In this document: positions 1 to 12,900 of the stretch, piece by piece | Layout: each line of letters starts with the position of its first letter | How positions within the stretch are numbered: the stretch's first letter is position 1 | Source: Corallium rubrum | Lineage: Eukaryota; Cnidaria; Anthozoa; Scleralcyonacea; Coralliidae | Direction of reading: 5' to 3' | Assembly (NCBI GenBank): GCA_964035015.1 | Contig: OZ036006.1 | Coordinates: 8,345,451 to 8,409,450, forward strand | DNA: 64,000 bases | Notes under the pieces: model-generated | Seen by the model: the letters and a program-made list of their open reading frames with translations, nothing else | Told to the model about the DNA's origin: nothing | The model's database searches: none | Made by a program: the position numbers and the translations under genes

Positions 1-3000
1 CCTTTACTTTTTTTTTCCGGATTTTTTTCAAAAAATAAAAAAAAACTTTTTAGCCAAAATACAGCCTTTTCGTTTTCACAGAAGGTTTAAAACGACTTTA
101 TCTAACCGTTTTTGACCCTAAATGAAAAGTTTCAAAAGTGACCAAAATCGGTCAAAAAGTAAAGGCTAACCCCTTTACTTTTTTTTTCCGGATTTTTTTC
201 AAAAAATCCCAAAAAATATTTTTAGCCGAAATACAGCCTTCTCGTTTTCACAGAACGTTTAAAACGACTTTATCTAACCGTTTTTGACCCTAATTCAACA
301 CTTTCAAAAGTGACCAAAATCGCTCAAAAAGTAAAGGCTAACCCCTTTACTTTTTTCTTCCAGATATTTTTAAAAAAATCCAAAAAAAATATTTTTAGCC
401 AAAATACAGCCTTCTCCTTTTCACAGAAGGTTTAAAACGCCTTTATTTAACCGTTTTTGACCCTAAATGAAAAGTTTCAAAAGTGACCAAAATCGGTCAA
501 AAAGTAAAGGCTAACCCCTTTACTTTTTTTTCCGGATTTTTTTCAGAAAATCCAAAAAATTATTTTTAGCCAAAATACAGCCTTCTCCTTTTTACAGAAG
601 GTTTAAAACGCCTTTATTTAACCGTTTTTGATCCTAACTCAACACTTTCAAAAGTGACCAAAATCGGTCAAAAAGTAAAGGCTAACCCCTTTACTTTTTT
701 TTTCCGGATAAAACGCCTTTATTTAACCGTTTTTAACCCTAACTCATCACTTTCAAAAGTGACCAAAATCGGTCAAAAAGTAAAGGCTAACCCCTTTACT
801 TTTTTTCCCGGATTTTTTTCAAAAAATCTAAAAAAATATTTTTAGCCAAAATACAGCCTTCTCGTTTTCACAGAAGGTTTAAAACGCCTTTATTTAACCG
901 TTTTTGACCCTAACTGAAAAGTTTCAAAAGTGACCAAAATCGGTCAAAAAGTAAAGGCTAACCCCTTTACTTTTTTTTTCCGGATAAAACGCCTTTATTT
1001 AACCGTTTTTGACCCTAACTCATCACTTTCAAAAGTGACCAAAATCGGTCAAAAAGTAAAGGCTAACCCCTTTACTTTTTTTTTCCGGATTTTTTTCAAA
1101 AAATAAAAAAACAACTTTTTAGCCAAAATACAGCCTTCTCGTTTTCACAGAAGGTTTAAAACGACTTTATCTAACCGTTTTTGACCCTAAATGAAAAGTT
1201 TCAAAAGTGACCAAAATCGGTCAAAAAGTAAAGGCTAACCCCTTTACTTTTTTTTTCCGGATTTTTTTCAAAAAAATCCAAAAAAATATTTTTAGCCGAA
1301 ATACAGCCTTCTCGTTTTCACAGAACGTTTAAAACGACTTTATCTAACCGTTTTTGACCCTAATTCAACACTTTCAAAAGTGACCAAAATCGCTCAAAAA
1401 GTAAAGGCTAACCCCTTTACTTTTTTCTTCCAGATGTTTTTCAAAAAATCCAAAAAAAAATTTTTTAGCCAAAATACAGCCTTCTCCTTTTCACAGAAGG
1501 TTTAAAACGCCTTTATTTAACCGTTTTTGACCCTAACTCATAAGTTTCAAAAGTGACCAAAATCGGTCAAAAAGTAAAGGCTAACCCCTTACTTTTTTTT
1601 CCGGATTTTTTTCAGAAAATCCAAAAAATTATTTTTAGCCAAAATACAGCCTTCTCCTTTTTACAGAAGGTTTAAAACGCCTTTATTTAACCGTTTTTGA
1701 TCCTAACTCAACACTTTCAAAAGTGACCAAAATCGGTCAAAAAGTAAAGGCTAACCCCTTTACTTTTTTTTTCCGGATAAAACGCCTTTATTTAACCGTT
1801 TTTAACCCTAACTCATCACTTTCAAAAGTGACCAAAATCGGTCAAAAAGTAAAGGCTAACCCCTTTACTTTTTTTCCCGGATTTTTTTCAAAAAATCTAA
1901 AAAAAATATTTTTAGCCAAAATACAGCCTTCTCGTTTTCACAGAAGGTTTAAAACGCCTTTATTTAACCGTTTTTGACCGTAACTGAAAAGTTTCAAAAG
2001 TGACCAAAATCGGTCAAAAAGTAAAGGCTAACCCCTTTACTTTTTTTTTCCGGATAAAACGCCTTTATTTAACCGTTTTTGACCCTAACTCATCACTTTC
2101 AAAAGTGACCAAAATCGGTCAAAAAGTAAAGGCTAACCCCTTTACTTTTTTTTTCCGGATTTTTTTCAAAAAATAAAAAAACAACTTTTTAGCCAAAATA
2201 CAGCCTTCTCGTTTTCACAGAAGGTTTAAAACGACTTTATCTAACCGTTTTTGACCCTAAATGAAAAGTTTCAAAAGTGACCAAAATCGGTCAAAAAGTA
2301 AAGGCTAACCCCTTTACTTTTTTTTTCCGGATTTTTTTCAAAAAATCCAAAAAAATATTTTTAGCCGAAATACAGCCTTCTCGTTTTCACAGAACGTTTA
2401 AAACGACTTTATCTAACCGTTTTTGACCCTAATTCAACACTTTCAAAAGTGACCAAAATCGCTCAAAAAGTAAAGGCTAACCCCTTTACTTTTTTCTTCC
2501 AGATGTTTTTCAAAAAATCCAAAAAAAAATTTTTTAGCCAAAATACAGCCTTCTCCTTTTCACAGAAGGTTTAAAACGCCTTTATTTAACCGTTTTTGAC
2601 CCTAACTCATAAGTTTCAAAAGTGACCAAAATCGGTCAAAAAGTAAAGGCTAACCCCCTTACTTTTTTTTTCCGGATTTTTTTCAGAAAATCCAAAAAAT
2701 TATTTTTAGCCAAAATACAGCCTTCTCCTTTTTACAGAAGGTTTAAAACGCCTTTATTTAACCGTTTTTGATCCTAACTCAACACTTTCAAAAGTGACCA
2801 AAATCGGTCAAAAAGTAAAGGCTAACCCCTTTACTTTTTTTTTCCGGATAAAACGCCTTTATTTAACCGTTTTTAACCCTAACTCATCACTTTCAAAAGT
2901 GACCAAAATCGGTCAAAAAGTAAAGGCTAACCCCTTTACTTTTTTTCCCGGATTTTTTTCAAAAAATCTAAAAAAATATTTTTAGCCAAAATACAGCCTT

Positions 3001-3940
3001 CTCGTTTTCACAGAAGGTTTAAAACGCCTTTATTTAACCGTTTTTGACCGTAACTGAAAAGTTTCAAAAGTGACCAAAATCGGTCAAAAAGTAAAGGCTA
3101 ACCCCTTTACTTTTTTTTTCCGGATAAAACGCCTTTATTTAACCGTTTTTGACCCTAACTCAACACTTTCAAAAGTGACCAAAATCGGTCAAAAAGTAAA
3201 GGCTAACCCCTTTACTTTTTTTTTCCGGATTTTTTTCAAAAAATAAAAAAAAACTTTTTAGCCAAAATACAGCCTTCTCGTTTTCACAGAAGGTTTAAAA
3301 CGACTTTATCTAACCGTTTTTGACCCTAAATGAAAAGTTTCAAAAGTGACCAAAATCGGTCAAAAAGTAAAGGCTAACCCCTTTACTTTTTTTTTCCGGA
3401 TTTTTTTCAAAAAATCGAAAAAAAATTTTTTTAGCCAAAATACAGCCTTCTCCTTTTCACAGAAGGTTTAAAACGCCTTTATTTAACCGTTTTTGACCCT
3501 AACTCATAAGTTTCAAAAGTGACCAAAATCGGTCAAAAAGTAAAGGCTAACCCCTTTACTTTTTTTTTCCGGATTTTTTTCAGAAAATCCAAAAAATTAT
3601 TTTTAGCCAAAATACAGCCTTCTCCTTTTCACAGAAGGTTTAAAACGCCTTTATTTAACCGTTTTTGATCCTAACTCAACACTTTCAAAAGTGACCAAAA
3701 TCGGTCAAAAAGTAAAGGCTAACCCCTTTACTTTTTTTTTCCGGATAAAACGCCTTTATTTAACCGTTTTTGACCCTAACTCATCACTTTCAAAAGTGAC
3801 CCAAATCGCTCAAAAAGTAAAGGCTAACCCCTTTACTTTTTTTCCCGGATTTTTTTTCAAAAAATCTAAAAAAATATTTTTAGCCAAAATACAGCCTTCT
3901 CCTTTTCACAGGTTTAAAACGCCTTTATTTAACCGTTTTT
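1..3940. repeat. Higher-order repeat block, ~1,070-bp unit
   Basis: Within the satellite, a seven-monomer pattern (long-long-long-long-short-long-short) recurs. The same diagnostic variant (a short monomer following TGATCCTAACTCAACAC) begins at about 654, 1,723 and 2,794, spacings of 1,069 and 1,071 bp. The next one at 3,691 is 897 bp on, which is one long monomer less. Copies are close to identical apart from one- or two-base indels in the homopolymers, which implies recent amplification of the whole seven-monomer block. Confidence 0.85.
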
Positions 3941-6900
3941 GACCCTAAATGAAAAGTTTCAAAAGTGACCAAAATCGGTCAAAAAGTAAAGGCTAACCCC
4001 TTTACTTTTTTTTTCCGGATTTTTTTCAAAAAATCAAAAAAAATATTTTTAGCCAAAATACAAGCTTCTCGTTTTCACAGATGGTCTAAAACGACCTTAT
4101 TTAACCGTTTTTGACCCTAACTCATAAGTTTCAAAGTGACCAAAATCGCTCAAAAAGTAAAGGCTAACCCCTTTACTTTTTTTTCCCGGTAAAACGCCTT
4201 TATTTAACCGTTTTTGACCCTAACTCATCACTTTCAAAAGTGACCAAAATCGGTCAAAAAGTAAAGGCTAACCCGTTTACTTTTTTTTTCCGGTTTTTTT
4301 TCCAAAAATCAAAAAAAATTTTTTTTAGCCAAAATACAGCTTTCTCGTTTTCACAGAAGGTTTAAAACGACCTTATTTAACCGTTTTTGACCCTAACTGA
4401 AAAGTTTCAAAAGTGACCAAAATCGGTCAAAAAGTAAAGGCTAACCCCTTTACTTTTTTTTTCCGGATAAAACGCCTTTATTTAACCGTTTTTGACCCTA
4501 ACTCATCACTTTCAAAAGTGACCAAAATCGGTCAAAAAGTAAAGGCTAACCCCTTTACTTTTTTTTTCCGGATTTTTTTCAAAAAATAAAAAAAAACTTT
4601 TTAGCCAAAATACAGCCTTCTCGTTTTCACAGAAGGTTTAAAACGACTTTATCTAACCGTTTTTGACCCTAAATGAAAAGTTTCAAAAGTGACCAAAATC
4701 GGTCAAAAAGTAAAGGCTAACCCCTTTACTTTTTTTTCCAAAAAAATATTTTTAGCCGAAATACAGCCTTCTCGTTTTCACAGAACGTTTAAAACGACTT
4801 TATCTAACCGTTTTTGACCCTAATTCAACACTTTCAAAAGTGACCAAAATCGCTCAAAAAGTAAAGGCTAACCCCTTTACTTTTTTTCCCGGATTTTTTT
4901 CAAAAAATCTAAAAAAATATTTTTAGCCAAAATACAGCCTTCTCCTTTTCACAGAAGGTTTAAAACGCCTTTATTTAACCGTTTTTGACCCTAAATGAAA
5001 AGTTTCAAAAGTGACCAAAATCGGTCAAAAAGTAAAGGCTAACCCCTTTACTTTTTTTTTCCGGATTTTTTTCAAAAAATCCAAAAAAATATTTTTAGCC
5101 AAAATACAAGCTTCTCGTTTTCACAGATGGTCTAAAACGACCTTATTTAACCGTTTTTGACCCTAACTCATAAGTTTCAAAGTGACCAAAATCGCTCAAA
5201 AAGTAAAGGCTAACCCCTTTACTTTTTTTTCCCGGTAAAACGCCTTTATTTAACCGTTTTTGACCCTAACTCATCACTTTCAAAAGTGACCAAAATCGGT
5301 CAAAAAGTAAAGGCTAACCCGTTTACTTTTTTTTTCCGGGTTTTTTTCCAAAAATCAAAAAAAAATTTTTTTAGCCAAAATACAGCTTTCTCGTTTTCAC
5401 AGAAGGTTTAAAACGACCTTATTTAACCGTTTTTGACCCTAACTGAAAAGTTTCAAAAGTGACCAAAATCGGTCAAAAAGTAAAGGCTAACCCCTTTACT
5501 TTTTTTTTCCGGATAAAACGCCTTTATTTAACCGTTTTTGACCCTAACTCATCACTTTCAAAAGTGACCAAAATCGGTCAAAAAGTAAAGGCTAACCCCT
5601 TTACTTTTTTTTCCGGATTTTTTTCAAAAAATAAAAAAAAACTTTTTAGCCAAAATACAGCCTTCTCGTTTTCACAGAAGGTTTAAAACGACTTTATCTA
5701 ACCGTTTTTGACCCTAAATGAAAAGTTTCAAAAGTGACCAAAATCGGTCAAAAAGTAAAGGCTAACCCCTTTACTTTTTTTTTCCGGATTTTTTTCAAAA
5801 AATCCAAAAAAATATTTTTAGCCGAAATACAGCCTTCTCCTTTTCACAGAAGGTTTAAAACGCCTTTATTTAACCGTTTTTGACCCTAACTCATAAGTTT
5901 CAAAAGTGACCAAAATCGGTCAAAAAGTAAAGGCTAACCCCTTTACTTTTTTTTTCGGATTTTTTTCCGAAAATCCAAAAAATTATTTTTAGCCAAAATA
6001 CAGCCTTCTCCTTTTCACAGAAGGTTTAAAACGCCTTTATTTAACCGTTTTTGACCCTAAATGAAAAGTTTCAAAAGTGACCAAAATCGGTCAAAAAGTA
6101 AAGGCTAACCCCTTTACTTTTTTTTTCCGGATTTTTTTCAAAAAATCCAAAAAAATATTTTTAGCCAAAATACAAGCTTCTCGTTTTCACAGATGGTCTA
6201 AAACGACCTTATTTAACCGTTTTTGACCCTAACTCATAAGTTTCAAAGTGACCAAAATCGCTCAAAAAGTAAAGGCTAACCCCTTTACTTTTTTTTTCCG
6301 GATTTTTTTCAAAAAATAAAAAAAAACTTTTTAGCCAAAATACAGCCTTCTCGTTTTCACAGAAGGTTTAAAACGACTTTATCTAACCGTTTTTGACCCT
6401 AAATGAAAAGTTTCAAAAGTGACCAAAATCGGTCAAAAAGTAAAGGCTAACCCCTTTACTTTTTTTTCCGGATTTTTTTCAAAAAATCCAAAAAAATATT
6501 TTTAGCCGAAATACAGCCTTCTCGTTTTCACAGAACGTTTAAAACGACTTTATCTAACCGTTTTTGACCCTAATTCAACACTTTCAAAAGTGACCAAAAT
6601 CGCTCAAAAAGTAAAGGCTAACCCCTTTACTTTTTTCTTCCAGATATTTTTCAAAAAATCCAAAAAAAATATTTTTAGCCAAAATACAGCCTTCTCCTTT
6701 TCACAGAAGGTTTAAAACGCCTTTATTTAACCGTTTTTGACCCTAAATGAAAAGTTTCAAAAGTGACCAAAATCGGTCAAAAAGTAAAGGCTAACCCCTT
6801 TACTTTTTTTTTCCGGATTTTTTTCAAAAAATCCAAAAAAATATTTTTAGCCAAAATACAAGCTTCTCGTTTTCACAGATGGTCTAAAACGACCTTATTT

Positions 6901-9900
6901 AACCGTTTTTGACCCTAACTCATAAGTTTCAAAGTGACCAAAATCGCTCAAAAAGTAAAGGCTAACCCCTTTACTTTTTTTTCCCGGTAAAACGCCTTTA
7001 TTTAACCGTTTTTGACCCTAACTCATCACTTTCAAAAGTGACCAAAATCGGTCAAAAAGTAAAGGCTAACACCCGTTTACTTTTTTTTTCCGTTTTTTTT
7101 TCCAAAAATCAAAAAAAAATTTTTTTAGCCAAAATACAGCTTTCTCGTTTTCACAGAAGGTTTAAAACGACCTTATTTAACCGTTTTTGACCCTAACTGA
7201 AAAGTTTCAAAAGTGACCAAAATCGGTCAAAAAGTAAAGGCTAACCCCTTTACTTTTTTTTTCCGGATAAAACGCCTTTATTTAACCGTTTTTGACCCTA
7301 ACTCATCACTTTCAAAAGTGACCAAAATCGGTCAAAAAGTAAAGGCTAACCCCTTTACTTTTTTTTTCCGGATTTTTTTCAAAAAATCCAAAAAAATATT
7401 TTTAGCCGAAATACAGCCTTCTCGTTTTCACAGAACGTTTAAAACGACTTTATCTAACCGTTTTTGACCCTAATTCAACACTTTCAAAAGTGACCAAAAT
7501 CGCTCAAAAAGTAAAGGCTAACCCCTTTACTTTTTTCTTCCAGATGTTTTTCAAAAAATCCAAAAAAATTTTTTTTAGCCAAAATACAGCCTTCTCCTTT
7601 TCACAGAAGGTTTAAAACGCCTTTATTTAACCGTTTTTGACCCTAACTCATAAGTTTCAAAAGTGACCAAAATCGGTCAAAAAGTAAAGGCTAACCCCCT
7701 TACTTTTTTTTCCGGATTTTTTTCAAAAAATCCAAAAAAATATTTTTAGCCGAAATACAGCCTTCTCGTTTTCACAGAACGTTTAAAACGACTTTATCTA
7801 ACCGTTTTTGACCCTAATTCAACACTTTCAAAAGTGACCAAAATCGCTCAAAAAGTAAAGGCTAACCCCTTTACTTTTTTCTTCCAGATGTTTTTCAAAA
7901 AATCCAAAAAAAATTTTTTTAGCCAAAATACAGCCTTCTCCTTTTCACAGAAGGTTTAAAACGCCTTTATTTAACCGTTTTTGACCCTAACTCATAAGTT
8001 TCAAAAGTGACCAAAATCGGTCAAAAAGTAAAGGCTAACCCCCTTACTTTTTTTTCCGGATTTTTTTCAGAAAATCCAAAAAATTATTTTTAGCCAAAAT
8101 ACAGCCTTCTCCTTTTTACAGAAGGTTTAAAACGCCTTTATTTAACCGTTTTTGATCCTAACTCAACACTTTCAAAAGTGACCAAAATCGGTCAAAAAGT
8201 AAAGGCTAACCCCTTTACTTTTTTTTTCCGGATAAAACGCCTTTATTTAACCATTTTTAACCCTAACTCATCACTTTCAAAAGTGACCAAAATCGGCAAA
8301 AAGTAAAGGCTAACCCCTTTACTTTTTTTCCCGGATTTTTTTCAAAAAATCTAAAAAAATATTTTTAGCCAAAATACAGCCTTCTCGTTTTCACAGAAGG
8401 TTTAAAACGCCTTTATTTAACCGTTTTTGACCGTAACTGAAAAGTTTCAAAAGTGACCAAAATCGGTCAAAAAGTAAAGGCTAACCCCTTTACTTTTTTT
8501 TTCCGGATTTTTTTCAAAAAATCCAAAAAAAAATTTTTTAGCCAAAATACAGCCTTCTCCTTTTCACAGAAGGTTTAAAACGCCTTTATTTAACCGTTTT
8601 TGACCCTAACTCATAAGTTTCAAAAGTGACCAAAATCGGTCAAAAAGTAAAGGCTAACCCCCTTACTTTTTTTTCCGGATTTTTTTCAGAAAATCCAAAA
8701 AATTATTTTTAGCCAAAATACAGCCTTCTCCTTTTCACAGAAGGTTTAAAACGCCTTTATTTAACCGTTTTTGATCCTAACTCAACACTTTCAAAAGTGA
8801 CCAAAATCGGTCAAAAAGTAAAGGCTAACCCCTTTACTTTTTTTTTCCGGATAAAACGCCTTTATTTAACCGTTTTTGACCCTAACTCATCACTTTCAAA
8901 AGTGACCCAAATCGCTCAAAAAGTAAAGGCTAACCCCTTTACTTTTTTTCCCGGATTTTTTTCAAAAAATCTAAAAAAATATTTTTAGCCAAAATACAGC
9001 CTTCTCCTTTTCACAGGTTTAAAACGCCTTTATTTAACCGTTTTTGACCCTAAATGAAAAGTTTCAAAAGTGACCAAAATCGGTCAAAAAGTAAAGGCTA
9101 ACCCCTTTACTTTTTTTTTCCGGATTTTTTTCAAAAAATCCAAAAAAATATTTTTAGCCAAAATACAAGCTTCTCGTTTTCACAGATGGTCTAAAACGAC
9201 CTTATTTAACCGTTTTTGACCCTAACTCATAAGTTTCAAAGTGACCAAAATCGCTCAAAAAGTAAAGGCTAACCCCTTTACTTTTTTTTCCCGGTAAAAC
9301 GCCTTTATTTAACCGTTTTTGACCCTAACTCATCACTTTCAAAAGTGACCAAAATCGGTCAAAAAGTAAAGGCTAACCCGTTTACTTTTTTTTTCCGGTT
9401 TTTTTTCCAAAAATCAAAAAAAATTTTTTTTAGCCAAAATACAGCTTTCTCGTTTTCACAGAAGGTTTAAAACGACCTTATTTAACCGTTTTTGACCCTA
9501 ACTGAAAAGTTTCAAAAGTGACCAAAATCGGTCAAAAAGTAAAGGCTAACCCCTTTACTTTTTTTTTCCGGATAAAACGCCTTTATTTAACCGTTTTTGA
9601 CCCTAACTCATCACTTTCAAAAGTGACCAAAATCGGTCAAAAAGTAAAGGCTAACCCCTTTACTTTTTTTTTCCGGATTTTTTTCAAAAAATAAAAAAAA
9701 ATATTTTTAGCCAAAATACAGCCTTCTCCTTTTCACAGAAGGTTTAAAACGACTTTATCTAACCGTTTTTGACCCTAAATGAAAAGTTTCAAAAGTGACC
9801 AAAATCGGTCAAAAAGTAAAGGCTAACCCCTTTACTTTTTTTTTCCAAAAAATATTTTTAGCCGAAATACAGCCTTCTCGTTTTCACAGAACGTTTAAAA

Positions 9901-12900
9901 CGACTTTATCTAACCGTTTTTGACCCTAAATCAAAAGTTTCAAAAGTGACCAAAATCGGTCAAAAAGTAAAGGCTAACCCCTTTACTTTTTTTTCCCGGA
10001 TTTTTTTCAAAAAATCAAAAAAAAAATATTTTTAGCCAAAATACAGCCTTCTCCTTTTCACAGAAGGTTTAAAACGACTTTATTTAACCGTTTTTGACCC
10101 TAACTCAAAAGTTTCAAAAGTGACCAAAATCGGTCAAAAAGTAAAGGCTAACCCCTTTACTTTTTTTTTCCGGATTTTTTTCAAAAAATCCAAAAAAATA
10201 TTTTTAGCCAAAATACAGCCTTCTCCTTTTCACAGAATGTCTAAAACGACTTTATTTCACCGTTTTTGACCCTAACCCAAAAGTTTCAAAAGTGACCAAA
10301 ATCGGTCAAAAAGTAAAGGCTAACCCCTTTACTTTTTTTTTCCGGATAAAACGCCTTTATTTAACCGTTTTTAACCCTAACTCATCACTTTCAAAAGTGA
10401 CCAAAATCGGTCAAAAAGTAAAGGCTAACCCCTTTACTTTTTTTTCCCGGATTTTTTTCAAAAAATCAAAAAAAATATTTTTAGCCAAAATACAGCCTTC
10501 TCCTTTTCACAGGAGGTTTAAAACGACTTTATTTAACCGTTTTTGACCCTAACTGAAAAGTTTCAAAAGTGACCAAAATCGGTCAAAAAGTAAAGGCTAA
10601 CCCCTTTACTTTTTTTTTCCGGATAAAACGCCTTTATTTAACCGTTTTTGACCCTAACTCATCACTTTCAAAAGTGACCAAAATCGGTCAAAAAGTAAAG
10701 GCTAACCCCTTTACTTTTTTTTCCGGATTTTTTTCAAAAAATAAAAAAAAAATTTTTAGCCAAGATACAGCCTTCTCCTTTTCACAGAAGGTTTAAAACG
10801 ACTTTATTTAACCGTTTTTGACCCTAACTGAAAAGTTTCAAAAGTGACCAAAATCGGTCAAAAAGTAAAGGCTAACCCCTTTACTTTTTTTTCCGAAAAA
10901 ATTTTTTAGATTTTTTTCAAAAAATCCATAAAAAAAAAATTTTTTTAGCCAAAATACAGCCTTCTCCTTTTCACAGAAGGTTTAAAACGCCTTTATTTAA
11001 CCGCCTTCTCCTTTTTTTGACCCTAACTCATAAGTTTCAAAAGTGACCAAAATCGGTCAAAAAGTAAAGGCTAACCCCTTTACTTTTTTTTCGGATTTTT
11101 TTCAAAAAATCAAAAAAAATATTTTTAGCCAAAATACAGCCTTCTCCTTTTCACAGAAGGTTTAAAACGACTTTATTTAACCGTTTTTGACCCTAACTGA
11201 AAAGTTTCAAAAGTGACCAAAATCGGTCAAAAAGTAAAGGCTAACCCCTTTACTTTTTTTTTCCGGATAAAACGCCTTTATTTAACCGTTTTTGACCCTA
11301 ACTCATCACTTTCCAAAAGTGACCAAATTGACCCTTCAAAAGTAAAGGCTAACCCCTTTACTTTTTTTCCGGATTTTTTTCAAAAAATAAAAAAATACTT
11401 TTTAGCCAAAATACAGCCTTCTCGTTTACACAGAAGGTTTAAAACGACTTTATTTAACCGTTTTTGACCCTAACTGAAAAGTTTCAAAAGTGACCAAAAT
11501 CGGTCAAAAAGTAAAGGCTAACCCCTTTACTTTTTTTTTCCGGATTTTTTCAAAAAAATCCAAAAAATATTTTTAGCCAAAATACAAGCTTCTCCCTTTT
11601 CACAGAAGGTTTAAAACGCCTTTATTTAACCGTTTTTGATCCCTAACTCAACACTTTCAAAAGTGACCAAAATCGGTCAAAAAGTAAAGGCTAACCCCTT
11701 TACTTTTTTTTTCCGGATAAAACGCCTTTATTTAACCGTTTTTGATCCCTAAACTCATCACTTTCAAAAGTGACCCAAATTTCCCGCCAAAAAAGTAAAG
11801 GGCTAACCCCTTTACTTTTTTTCCCGAATTTTTTTCAAAAAAATCTAAAAAAATATTTTTAGCCAAAATACAGCCTTCTCCTTTTCACAGGTTTAAAACG
11901 CCTTTATTTAACCGTTTTTGACCCTAAATGAAAAGTTTCAAAAGTGACCAAAATCGGTCAAAAAGTAAAGGCTAACCCCTTTACTTTTTTTTTCCGGATT
12001 TTTTTCAAAAAATCCAAAAAAATATTTTTAGCCAAAATACAAGCTTCTCGTTTTCACAGATGGTCTAAAACGACCTTATTTAACCGTTTTTGACCCTAAC
12101 TCATAAGTTTCAAAAGTGACCAAAATAACTCAAAAAGTAAAGGCTAACCCCTTTACTTTTTTTTCCCAGTAAAACGCCTTTATTTAACCGTTTTTGACCC
12201 TAACTCATCACTTTCAAAAGTGACCAAAATCGGTCAAAAAGTAAAGGCTAACCCCTTTACTTTTTTTTTCCGTTTTTTTTTACAAAAATCAAAAAAAATA
12301 TTTTTAGCCAAAATACAGCTTCTCGTTTTCACAGAAGGTTTAAAACGACCTTATTTAACCGTTTTTGACCCTAACTGAAAAGTTTCAAAAGTGACCAAAA
12401 TCGGTCAAAAAGTAAAGGCTAACCCCTTTACTTTTTTTTTTCCGGATAAAACGCCTTTATTTAACCGTTTTTGACCCTAACTCATCACTTTCAAAAGTGA
12501 CCAAAATCGGTCAAAAAGTAAAGGCTAACCCCTTTACTTTTTTTTTCCGGATTTTTTTCAAAAAATCCAAAAAAAAACTTTTAGCCAAAATACAGCCTTC
12601 TCGTTTTCAATACAGAAGTATTAAAACGAACTTTATCTAACCGCTTTTGACCCTAAGCAAAAAAAGTTTGAAAAGTGCAACCAAAGCCGGTCAAAAAAGT
12701 AAAGGCTAACCCCTTTACTTTTTTTTTCCCAAAAAATCAAAAAAATTTTTTTTTAGCCGAAATACAGCCTTCTCGTTTTCACAGAACGTTTAAAACGACT
12801 TTATCTAACTCGTTTTTGACCCTAACTCAAAAGTTTCAAAAGTGACCAAAATCGGTCAAAAAGTAAAGGCTAACCCCTTTACTTTTTTTCCCCCGATTTT

